The position numbers were made by a program, and so were the translations under genes. Shown one piece after another: positions 11,647 through 22,673 of a stretch of 64,000 nt of DNA. Source of the DNA: Termitomyces sp. T153 (Eukaryota > Basidiomycota > Agaricomycetes > Agaricales > Lyophyllaceae); assembly GCA_018296165.2 (NCBI GenBank), contig JACKQL020000165.1, forward strand, positions 1 to 64,000. The letters are read 5' to 3'. The notes under the pieces were generated by a model, which was not told the DNA's origin, did no database searches, and saw only the letters and a program-made list of their open reading frames with translations. The number at the start of each line of letters is the position of its first letter. Position 1 is the stretch's first letter.

Positions 11647-11745
11647 ATAAACACTTATGGATATCTGTGTTCTATAGGTACAAAATGCAGTCATTGATAG
11701 CACAGACTGAGGATAAACACTTGCAGATATCTGTGTTCTATAGGT
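11647..11745. repeat. 33-bp direct repeat, two copies
   Basis: The unit beginning ATAAACACTT and ending TCTATAGGT occurs at 11,647-11,679 and at 11,713-11,745, with three mismatches. Just upstream, a 14-base unit TGTAAGTGGCCAAA occurs twice near 11,430 and 11,447. Both look like local duplication scars within the decayed copia element. Confidence 0.65.
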
Positions 11746-12149
11746 TTGGATTCCAACACCCCAACTCCTTGAAGTGCATCTTGCACCCCTTTTTGCTAAG
11801 GGACTTGATTGATATGAGGTTATGGCTGAGGTTTAGGGCATGGGCCATATCTTCAAGAGTAAGTTTGACCTCCTTCCCATTATACATAACATATTTTCTG
11901 ACCCTGCTCATACCTGCTATGTAGAATAACCCCCTTTTTGGCTGTGCAGCCTAAAGCTCTGGTTTGTGGTATGTTTCAGGATATCCTCTGTCAACAAAGA
12001 AATGGTGCCTGATCATGGAGTTGGCATATGTGGTCACTTTGTTCTCATAGCCAACAATGCCTATCACTGCAAATGCTAGGCATCAGAGGTTGACATTGTT
12101 GTTTGCCAGCATGATTGTGGAGTTCACAACAGGGAGTGGCATTGTGGAG

Positions 12150-13244
12150 TCAGAGGTATTTGTCTCCCCCTTCCTCCTTTCTTGTGCCACTAGTCAGGGC
12201 ACTGTTCCCCATACTTCCACTGTTCTGATAGCACTTGTCTTTAGTGTGCCCGATGTGACTGCAGTTTCTGCATTTGTCCAATGATTTGCCTGTGTGAACA
12301 ATGCCTGCACTGATGTTCAGAGTTACCATGCTGTGGGCATATGCATCCTGCTTCATCCATTTGGTTGCTGATGAGTTTGGGTCTCCTCACACAAGGTGGT
12401 GATTGTGATTGTCATGGGTTGCTTAGCCATTGTTATTTACTCAGCAGTTTCTGCTTTTATACTTTAACTATAGTTGTTTTGAATGGCAGCCAGTTTAAGC
12501 CATCAAATTTTTCTTCTGCTTGTTGCAGAGAAGTCCAGGTTACTAGACATCTTTTTTTTTTGAGTCTGGGGGTTGGGGGTCAGTTTTGGTGGTCAGGTAA
12601 AATTTTTGTGAGCCTTACACACTGAGTCGCTAGGGCCCTATAACCTATTAAAAAGACAGGAACTCAGTCTGTATATGATAGACTGATTGATTGTAGTATA
12701 CTTATTGTAGATATGGGAACTGATATATATGAGTAAGTACTCTTGTGATATATAATGCATTGGCTCACCTCAGTCTGTGTAAGATAGACTGAGGTGTGCC
12801 CATGTTCTGATCCATGTCTATATGTGCCCCTCCATTTCTTAATATGTCCATACCATAGCCTGTGTTGACCCCTCACAACCAGCATGATTCATCTCTAACA
12901 TGGGATACTCCCTCTAGTGGAGATGCAATTATCTTCAGGTTCAGCATTGTCTTTGCCCAGTTTGTGTCATCCACTACAATGAACTCTGCTGTAAAGCTGA
13001 GTTTTCCTACTATGACTTCAAGCTGCTTAGTAACTTTGGTGGCTACTGCTTCTACCAGGACATCCAATACATGAGCTGTAATGTTAGCTTTGAGAAGTAA
13101 AGCTATGGCAATAGCAGTTGTCTTTAGCTCTGGCTGCTTTAAAGTCACCATGGTGGTAACTAGTATGCTTGCAAGTTTGGTGTGCTTGTATGGGTCTGCA
13201 GCTAGGATCCAGTCTTTAGATCTGATTTCAGAGCAATCATACAT
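12150..13244 (-). pseudogene. Copia gag relic with CCHC zinc knuckle
   Basis: The minus-strand frame at 12,356-12,150 contains DKCRNCSHIGHTKDKC, a canonical C-x2-C-x4-H-x4-C knuckle of retrotransposon nucleocapsids. The frame at 13,244-12,873 lies where the body of gag should be and includes WILAADPYKHTKLASI, but it has diverged too far for a firm domain call. Between them (about 12,540-12,870) is a stretch with short hairpins that looks like a small secondary insertion. Confidence 0.65.
12664..12796. repeat. Pair of CTCAGTCT hairpins, possible small non-autonomous element
   Basis: The right hairpin has perfect 11-bp arms CACCTCAGTCT (12,766-12,776) and its complement (12,786-12,796). The left hairpin has 7-bp arms TCAGTCT (12,664-12,670) and AGACTGA (12,680-12,686). 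Together they bracket about 80 bases of A/T-rich DNA. The arrangement would fit a miniature inverted-repeat element inserted in copia gag, but I could not establish a target-site duplication. Confidence 0.45.
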
Positions 13245-13619
13245 CTTAGCCTCCTGGCAGTGTTAGGCCTTCTGTGTTTTGTAGTACTATACCATTTGAC
13301 TATGTGACATTCAATGGTTCCAATGCAGCTGGCCTTTTCCAACAACCTCTAGTCATCTAACTAACAACTGCAGAGCTTTTTTTACTAAGTCTGAATACTT
13401 ATGTACTTTGACTTTCAGGATTTGTCAGGAGGCTAGAGAAAGACCATGTGTAAGTACAAGCTAGACAAAATGCTCCTGGGAGGTTTGTAAAGCAACTATG
13501 GAATTGTGGAATTTCTCAACAGAAGAAACCTCATGGATAAGGAGGATTGTCAATGATGGATAAGCACACTGTTTTGGCCACATTTACCATGAAATACCAA
13601 CTTGATTGTAAAAAACTAC

Positions 13620-14879
13620 TCACAGAAATGTTCTTGTACAGGGATGCAAAGACCACATAACCAAAATTTTCATTGGTAGTGTTCTCAGTGTTGGAAAACT
13701 GAAGTCCAAACATCAGCAACTGTCAAGGGGCATCTGCATCAGAACAGGCTATAAGGATATCACTCCTCTCATACCTGGAGAATGCAATAAATTGCTCCAG
13801 ATCTAGAAGTAGTGCTAAAATACGCCATGCTCCATTAAGCCTTTGATGCGAGGTGTTGATTTCTTGTAAAAATTTCACATGTTTTCCTGTAATTGAATTG
13901 ATTAACATGAGAAACAAACAAGGTGCATGAGATGCTTTCCATAAAGTCCATCCAATGAATGATGTTGCAACTACATTGGTAAGGAAGGACATTCCAAAAA
14001 AGACATATTCCATGGCGGACAAAGTACCATCCAGCTCTGGTGTCCCGCCACTCCAGTCATGTAGTTGTGAAAGAGTTGCCGTTGATGAAAGGTATGCCAG
14101 AGTAACTGCTACATAGGATAGGTAGGCATTGAACACCATGGTCCATGGTACAATTAAATCTGTAGTATGGTGACATACCAAAGCAAGAAATACACAGTCC
14201 GATTGTAACGATCAATGCCCATCGTCGCCCACAAAAGATAACCCATGCATGCCATATGATTAGAGCGTCATTGAAAACCAACTGCACCACCAGGGAAAAG
14301 GGCTTTCTCAGAAGACAAGTTTGAGTTTCAACAAATGTTTGTACTCACGGGCAAAGTAGAAAGCCATGCCGCTGCACCCTGCAAAAATGGGTTTACATTC
14401 ATGATGGTGGTGGAACAACACAAAACCGAAGTTGAATCGACATATCCGTGAAAGAATAAACAATCGATGATCCCAAATTGCATCGTCCACTGCAATGCAA
14501 CATACCCGAGGCTTGTCAGAAGGCTGAAAAAAATAATTATCAATGTTGCATTGGTTTGTAGAGATCGTCCTTTGTGCCTGAAGATTGAATGTGAGTTGGT
14601 AGGAAGTAGTATTTGGGGATGCATACACACTTCATTAGAGTGTAGATTGTTATACCGTAAAGCGGGGTAAGAATCCCTATTAATTCCAAAAGAAGTATCA
14701 GTATAATTCCAAAAAAAGTATCAGTAATATAAGATAACAAAGCCTATGAGGGAGACAGTATGGCGTCGAATATAGGGAAACTACATACCTACGCATAGGA
14801 GAACGATTGGCAATTCCGCAAATATAGGTTGTGTTGTTCCATCACCAAAATCTGAGCAGTACCGGGCGAATATACTCAT
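13620..14879 (-). pseudogene. Multi-span membrane protein (agaricomycete family), 3' end lost
   Basis: On the minus strand the gene starts MSIFARYCSDFGDGTTQP and is spliced by short GT-AG introns. Recognisable exons carry MKHKGRSLQTNATL across a splice, VFNDALIIWHAWVIF, and FLTNVVATSFIGWTLWK. These match the paralogue at 26,081-27,440, so it is the same seven-span-like family common in mushroom-forming fungi, whose function is unknown to me. The first exon runs into a stop shortly after the first intron unless an unusual splice is used, next to an imperfect tandem duplication of a CTGATACTT-containing unit near 14,690-14,720. The last exon present ends before a GTGAGT donor near 13,625, and the following exon that the paralogue has (MYPMLIALFV) cannot be found. 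The copia relic begins there. It is probably a pseudogene truncated by the insertion. Confidence 0.6.
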
Positions 14880-17651
14880 GATTGGTCAGAGGACTTGAAG
14901 GCTACTTAAAGGACAATTGTAGATATCCAAGAGACTTGAGGCGGCTCGAAGGGGAAGACCAGGCAACGGAATTTATCACGTTTGTGGTTATAGCTAACTT
15001 GTTATGGGGCGGTGCGGCTGAATGGAGATATCCCGACATTGATAGGGGGTTGGCGAGAAGCAAGGTCTCAAGTTACATATATGTAGCCAAAATTTTTCTG
15101 ATCTCTAGTAGTCTTCAAGGGGCATGTATCAACAAAGATGTGGTTTCAAGTCTATTCGAGAACATCTAGCTGAGTTGAAACAAGGATAAGAAGGCTCGGG
15201 CATCTTTTTAGGCACCATATAAAGGCTCTCAAGAGGCCAATTCATGCCAACAAGTGCGCGAGAGACCCCACAAATGGCGCGAGTTATTCTATTATTATCT
15301 CTGATTTCAACATCGGAATCATTGTTATTGACCACACGTTACAGTATAATTTAGCAGTGCTCGTGACGGGGGGTATGAGAGGCCGCTCCCCATCAGTTGA
15401 TTATACGGTAAAAATACATTGTGGTCATGCCTGGTGAGCTTTGAATATAATGATAACTATTTAATATTCGGAACAAATTTTGCTGGATAAATGACAGAGC
15501 ATTAGCCATGAGCAAGTGGCACGACCAGAGTCAGTTCCTGACACCGAAAAGAAAGAGAGAATGCAACAGGCACGGCTAACGACGTGACAGACAAATATCA
15601 TTTCCAACTGGTTTGAAGGCACAAGGGTAAAGATCAATTGCGCGTGATTGCTGACACGTCACTCCCGACTACCGTACCGGACATGAACCACGCGACTACC
15701 ACTGAGCGAGATATTCTTCAAAGAGACCGTCGAGCGATGCATACGCACTATTCCCTTTTCATACCCGCGATGGCGCGTCTCGTTTCGACACATCTTCCAA
15801 AAGCTATGGCATAGAAGCATGCAACACAATATCTCGCCCATATCCGACGATCATGCGATTAATATGGACATATGGTCATGGTGATTAACGTTCAAAGTGA
15901 AGGCGAACAATCAGAGGCAGTGGAGGTGCAGACTCTGCACTGCAAGTGCACTGGCAATGTCGAAAGTTGGAGGGTGGCGTGAGCTGAGACACGTGAGCGC
16001 TAAGCTCGTGCATTGATCCGGGCCGCGGGCCCTTGACAAAATCCGAGCTTGTGAAATTCGTAACAAGTACATCTTCTTCATTGTACAGTCACATTTCTTT
16101 TGGAGCTGGGTCGCTGATTATCGCATCAATCTTCTGCTCAATTTGACAAAGCTGCATCTTCTACTGCCGAGGTCCAGTGCCGCGATTGTACCTCGTGCTC
16201 ATCCTGCAAGTCCATGCGTATATCGTGTACCTTGCTTCCTCGATTGAGCGTGCATACAGCCACTGCTCCATCTACAACCTCCTATGTTCTTCAAATACTT
16301 GTGTTGTCTCACACGTTAGACGTGTTTACTACAAACATCTGACTTTTCTCCAACAGATTATCTCTCCTTTTCTCTCACCCGATACTCTTTCTGACCCTGT
16401 GACCTGCTTTAATCTATCAGCTGTGGCCATTGCTCCTTTAGGGTTGTTGCGCCCCGCTAGCCGAAGGTTTCTGGCCCGCATGTCGCGTGAGGTCATATGT
16501 CGTTTTGATGTATTTTCATCGGTTCCATCGATTACTCTGGAGTGTGTATATATAAACGCCCCCTGTACACGGCTTTCATTCAGCTACCTCTCCATTGCCT
16601 ATACATCCCTCAGTCTGCGGCGGCTGTAACACTGGCTTGATGACCAGGGATCATCTGTTTTCGAGTGTGGCTACGCACCCCTTACCTTCAGAGCTGAGTT
16701 TCTACATACGACGATGCTGTTGACCATAGTATAAACGGCGTCACATAAGTAGTGACGAAGCTTTGACTGCAGGGGTACTGTGCCTTCGTTCGATGAACTT
16801 CCTGGTATCAGTTGTTTTGTGTTCTTTGACTATTTCTGGCACTGTTAGTCAATTTTTCGTCGGTTTGCAAGCGACTTTTTCTATATTTTATTTTTCGAGT
16901 ATCGTCATTTCCGAGCGTCGGTCCAGCATAAAAATTTCGAAAATCCGTTTCAAAAGCGATAGTTAGACCTCAAAATTTCAATATCTTGACCCAATACTGA
17001 TCTATCCGACAAACATTTGTTGTTCTAGTACGCCTGCCTGCCGCTGTTGCCGAATTTTCAGACTTCCCAGGAACCTGGTATGGTGATATTTCTCGAACAG
17101 ACCGGCACTGGCGCACAGGTCGAACTTCGCGCCCTGCCCATCGATTTCGGAACGCTGTGGTATTCAGTAGGTAATTGATATTCTTGCTATGAGCAAACTT
17201 CTGATAACCCTTTGACCTTTGCTTTACGACGAAGAGAATCTTCAAGGGACATGTACTTAGGATTCCAAATTCACGAAGCGTGAGCGCATTTTTAGGGAGG
17301 ATGACGCCGTATGACGAATACTCAACTCAAATACGACGAAACAAAATTCTTCATCGCATTGATCGAACACAATCGACCATATCTGATATTCTTCCCGCCG
17401 TCAAATCCTGAATCATTCAATTTTCGATTCACCAACCATCTGCGTCCAAAACAATTTACACTCTACGTCCCTTTGAAGCACAGAGACAATTGAATCACGC
17501 GGTAAATTCTCTCGGCGTTTTATCTCCATATGTCGACATTACATAGGTACGGCTTCCAATCCCGCATCATATCTGTCAAGGGATATACATATAAGAACTC
17601 TGATACGATTTTTCAGGATGTCGACATCCATCCCGCCTATCAGTACTGAAA
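14880..17651. other. Intergenic region, nothing recognised
   Basis: The longest frames are 95 codons (14,882-15,169, +) and 150 codons (16,177-16,629, +, starting MPRLYLVLILQVHAY). The latter is rich in Leu, Ser and Cys but shows no domain or splice pattern I trust. CpG content is normal. The last few hundred bases form the upstream region of the first beta-glucosidase gene. Confidence 0.35.
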
Positions 17652-20600
17652 ATGTCGCCTTTCATACCACTGTTACTCTCCTCTTGGCTAGTGTTGCAGA
17701 TCAATGGCTTTGTTCTCAGTAATTGAACAATCTCTGTTGTTTATAACAAGTAACATTAAACTAACAATAAGGATCCTGGGAGGATAGCTTTACCTTGGCG
17801 AATGCCACGGCGTCAGCGATGACCATCGAAGAGAAGATTGGGATTGTGAGAGGTACGGGACAATTGAACCCAACTCGTACGTCCCCATTTATGTTGTCCA
17901 AAGCTCTCCGTCAATGATATCACAGGCCGGTGCGTCGGCGATACGACTGCCGTCTCACGTCTAGGTGTTCCTTCTATATGTTTCAATGACGGGCCGGCTG
18001 GAGTGAGACTGAGTAAAGGAGTGACTGGATTCCCTGCAGGAATCAATGCTGCATCGACGTTCAGTAGGAGACTCATGATTGCGAGAGGCAAGGCGCTCGG
18101 AGAGGAATTCCGCGGCAAGGGGATACAGTACGTGACCCTTCACTACCCACACCGTGACCACAGCTGACTTGCCACCTCAGGGTTTTCCTTGGGCCGGCTA
18201 TGGATATCGTAGGTCCTTCATTGTTTGTCTCTGATGGAGCGCACAATCAAAGTCCTTTTAGATGCGCAATCCGAAAGCCGGGAGAGGTTGGGAAAGGTTC
18301 GTCGCGATCAATCGATTATGTTTTTGAACCTCATACATCAACAGCTTTGGACCTGATCCATACCTCAATGGCGAAGGCGCCTTCCAAACAATTACAGGAG
18401 TACAGAGCGTTGGTGTTCAGGCATGCGCAAAACATTTTATCGCTAACAATCAGGAGCACTGGCGCTATGGCCTAAGCGCGAACGTTGACGACAGGACATT
18501 GGCTGAGATATACTGGTATCCATTCCTGAGGAGTATTGAGGTATGTTGAACGCCTTGGAGTTGCCAGGTTCGTGTAGCCGAGATTCCTACAGGCAGGAGT
18601 TGTATCTGTCATGTGTGCATATAATCGGTTCAATGATACATCCAGCTGTCATAATGCCGCTTTGATTGGCGATAATGGACTCCTTCGACGTAACGGGTTC
18701 AAAGGCACTCTAGTTCTTGGTTACCCTTGTAGTACTCGAACTTAAGAAACCTCGAAACAGGCTATGTCGTGAGTGACTGGGGCGCGACGCATGACTCTGC
18801 AAGTGACAATGCAAATGCTGGGCTTGATATGGAACAACCAGGAGACTTTATTCTTATTGGTATGCCATTGGTAGCAGTCCTCATATATGTGTTGATATCT
18901 CGCTCATTCAGGAGGTGGCGTGTTTGCCGGTCTGGAAATCGCAGTCAACCTAGGCTTTGTCTCAGAAAATGTAGGTTTCATCCTGAAAAATCTAGGAAAG
19001 CATGGGTCTGAGAGATTATATTAGAGGCTCAACCAGATGGTAACGCGTGTTCTCGCCCCATGGTACCGACTCGGCCAGGACTCGGTACATAGACCCTGTA
19101 TGGGATATCTTGACTTTATTTGACCGACCATTACAGGGATATCCACCAGTCAACTTCGATGCCCAACGCCCTGATGGCTCAGGTTCTCGTAACCTCAATG
19201 TGTCTGTGCGGTCGGACGCGCACACATCACTTGTACGCGAGATCGCATCTGCATCTGCTGTGCTTCTCAAGAACAATAGGACAACTACGACGGGTACACA
19301 GAGCGGGACAACTACACGTGGTTTACCCTTAGCAGCGTCAAAAGTCAAGACAATTGCCGTGATTGGTCAGGATGCGAAGATGCCGAATTTACACTGTAAT
19401 GATCTGAATGAATGTAACGATGGAACAATGTCAATTGGGTCAGTTTCCAGTATCTTCTCCTCTCGAAATGTTCTGATGAAGAGCTAGGTGGGGCTCTGGA
19501 TCAAACTCACTTGAGTTCATTATCCCTCCTATTGACGCCATCACATCTTTTGTTGGAATGTCTGCGAACATAACATCTTCGCTCTCGAACGATTTGACCA
19601 CAGGGCCCGCTGCTGCCGAGGGGAAAGACGTTGCTTTGGTCTTTGTTAATGCGTCAGTAGGCTTGATCCCTATCTGCAACGTTTTCTGATTGCATCCTCA
19701 TAGTATGAGCGGAGAGCTTGGTGCATATGATGTCGTTAATGGGAATGAGGGTGATCGCAATAATTTAGATTTATGGTTCAAAGGCGGCAGTTTAGTACGT
19801 GATTACGTGCCGCGTCCTCATCGTCATCTAATGCAAGAATGATAGGTAGAGACAATCGCGGCAGTGAATGAAAACACTGTCGTTGTAGTACATTCTGTTG
19901 GACCAGTGTACATGCCGTGGTCAACGCACCCAAATATCACGGCCATCATCTACGCCGGAGCGCCCGGAGAACAGACTGGTCCTTCTATCGTCGATGTTCT
20001 CTATGGCAATTATAACCCAAGCGGGCGACTTCCTTTCAGTATTGCAGATGTACGGAGTAATTATGTTCACAGCTGCGCCTTCCAATCCTAATAGTAGTCT
20101 TTTTTAGTCTGAAGATGACTATGGTACCACTATCGTTTATGACAGCCTCGGCTTTCCAGAAGTTAGTTGTGGCGCTGCCCTAGTCTAACTCCGTGAATAA
20201 CGCATTCTACTTTCTAGATTGATTACACAGAAAAGCTCTTGCTTGACTATCGTTACATGGACTCTAGAGGCATCGTACCACGATTCGAGTTTGGTTTTGG
20301 GTTATCATATACCACGTTTGCCTATTCTGGGCTTTCGATTTCTGCATCCGGAACATCGCAAATTATCAAGTTCACGGTGACAAACACAGGTTCCTTCGCA
20401 GGTGCAGAGAAGCCCCAATTATATCTCGGCTATCCTTCTGACGCAGAAGAGCCGAGTAAAGTCTTACGAGGATTTGAAGAGGTTACTTTGGATGTTGGGA
20501 CCAGCTCCATCGTGAGCATGACACTTATTCAGAGGGACATGAGGTAGTCTCGAGTCTGTTGAACCAAAAACTGACCTACGACTGACAATCATACTTGCTT

Positions 20601-20708
20601 TACAGCATTTGGGATTCTTCGAGCCAGACTTGGGTCCAGCCGTCGGGAACATTCACTGTCTATGTAGGCGCCTCGATTAGAGATATAAGACTCACGGGTA
20701 CATTTTAG
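17652..20708 (+). CDS. Secreted GH3 beta-glucosidase, tandem copy 1
   Basis: Glycoside hydrolase family 3 enzymes remove terminal beta-D-glucose from cello-oligosaccharides or glucosides. The predicted protein begins with a signal peptide ([20 protein letters not shown]). It then shows the family landmarks in order: [23 protein letters not shown] across an intron, the [10 protein letters not shown] nucleophile motif (Asp of SDWG), LLKNNRT at the start of the second domain, [36 protein letters not shown], and [12 protein letters not shown] with a C-terminal fibronectin-III-like domain. The stop is at 20,706-20,708. Exon structure is the same as in copy 2 (about 17 exons). One intron (18,705-18,760) must use a GC donor with poor context (GCACTC) to reach the nucleophile exon. 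If that site does not splice, the protein is truncated before the catalytic Asp. Expression and activity are therefore less certain than for copy 2. Confidence 0.85.
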
Positions 20709-22673
20709 TCGCTAGAACTGTGTAGAATCGGGTGTCGAATCAAATCAATACTGTTCATTGAGTCGATTATGTCTATCTTCTTGGATACCAAATCCAGCTG
20801 TCAACACAGCATAGTCTTTCAAATTCATAAGTGTTGATGACTTTTACAAAGCGTCTCTTAGGCTCCAGGATACTTATACTAAGCATCTTTCGCTCCCACC
20901 TTACAAGCATTATCGGAGCCTGAAACCGTGGACGAACATGTCTTCTGGTACTGGCAGTACAGAGCAAAGTGCACAGAAACTACTGACCGAAAGCTGGCTG
21001 AGCCTCTTCATAAGGCTCTGCCTGTTGTGGTGGTACATCTTTGCAGGGGCTCAATCAGTAAGACACTCGATGAACTACAGAAAAAGTTGAGCACAACGCT
21101 CGTAACACTGTCATTAATTTTAGATCAGGGCGCTCTACCAGGACACCTGGGCGGAATAGAAATCACTACAACCGTAACTTGCAATACGAAGCTTACTTGT
21201 AATATATTCTTTCGTTAGTATCTAGTGGGAACCAGATACTCCTCGCTAATGATCTTCAAATTTTCGCGACTCAAGTTCTCGTGCGTGGAGACTTTGTCTA
21301 AAATTTCGCAATTCAACCCGTTGTAATATCTAATACTAGGGTGTGATCCTTCCCACCCATGTACAAGATTCCTATTTGATTCGGGGTATAATGGAGATTT
21401 TCGGTGACGGACATAGAGGCGCCAGATGCGAGACTGGGGATTGCTGAGGATTCCACGAGATTTGCAGTACAGCAGCGGGTGTTCAGATGAAATGCATTTA
21501 AATTCTAGAAGTTCCGTAAAGCCACCGATGGTGGGGGAAATTCATCAAGCACTAGCCCATCATTGCATCGAATCGCATGGTAACAAGTCACAAACTTGGA
21601 TCATACGAGGCATCTTTCGATCAGTGAACAGAAGTAGATCTGCAGCCCGATTGATATGAAGAAACGTATTTGAATGGATAAATTAGAACACAATAGATGT
21701 AGAGAGACCGCTGATAACTCATCTCGAATGTACACGATACATCGAAGGATGCGGTATGCGGCTATAGAATTTATAAAGATATATACATGTGAGAACCATG
21801 GCAAGTGAGGGGAAAGCCGATAGAAATATAACAGGGAATACGATAGGAGTATTAAAAGTGGGGTTGAGGAAAGCAGCGTAGGGTGGTGATGGCGGTACTT
21901 GTGCAGACTCGGACCGGGAGACGCAATAGAGTTCGATCGACCTGGCAACTGCGCGGAGAAGTCCAAGTCGGAGAGGTCGGGAAAGTGTGAGCAGACCATC
22001 CAGCATTCATCAAGCCTGAAAGTCGTGCACAAAGCCACGATATATGATGGCATTGAGATTACACATGGATGACAGACTTATTACATAATGTATAAATATA
22101 AAATCAGGATGACTTTTGCCTTTTAACCAGTAAGCTTTAGCATGCTGTGCTCCTGTCTGCTATGAAACGTCCATTTGATTTGGTTGAAGCCCTGCTTAGA
22201 GTTCGAGCAGAGCTCCGAGCTCGGACATTCTATCGGCGTTAGGACCAGCTCTCAAACTTCGACTACAGACTATAGCTTGTCCGCCGTTCTGCACACGAAG
22301 ACGAACAACAATTTACCCTGTATGACCGCTAGAAATACCAAGACAACTCTATAGGACACGTATTTGTTCAATCTTCTCCGTGATTGATTGTTACGCTAAT
22401 ATTATAGTAAGCCACCGGTACTCGGACTTTATCAGTCAAGTGTTAATCAGGTCAATTAAGTATTCTGGATGGCTTGTTGGGTCATGCGGTGCTACACGGA
22501 CCAAAGCTTCGAGTTCTCTGCATAATACAAACCAGTCATAAGATCGATGAGCCATTGAGACGTATAAGAACTGTGCACGGTTTTCAGCCAGTCCTTGTCG
22601 AAGGTAGGTAATCAGTAAGTTGTTGACTTTGGTAGTGCTGATATGTATCATTGCTCAACCTACTAGTGACAGG
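20709..22673. other. Intergenic region between the tandem beta-glucosidases
   Basis: This stretch of about 2 kb has only short frames, the longest being 150 codons on the minus strand (21,601-22,053) and 96 codons on the plus strand (20,928-21,218). None has a recognisable domain. I see no duplicated beta-glucosidase fragment here beyond the genes themselves. The final part is the upstream region of copy 2. Confidence 0.35.

Larger units (their letters stand above)
9370..13530 (-). mobile_element. Decayed Ty1/copia retrotransposon, minus strand
   Basis: Reading leftward on the minus strand, the domain order is that of copia: gag with a zinc knuckle (about 12,150-13,244), GAG-pre-integrase (11,105-11,305), integrase core and C-terminal end (about 10,430-11,100), then the N-terminal part of reverse transcriptase (about 9,740-9,950). 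The left end stops inside the reverse transcriptase, so the catalytic core and RNase H are missing. Frames are broken by many stops, and CpG is almost absent in contrast to flanking host DNA. No LTR pair could be delimited at either end. The right boundary is uncertain because CpG depletion continues into the adjacent gene relic. Confidence 0.8.

Noticed and set aside
16177..16629. 150-codon open frame on the plus strand
   Set aside because: Leu/Ser/Cys-rich translation without motif or intron context, in a region with several other unrelated frames.
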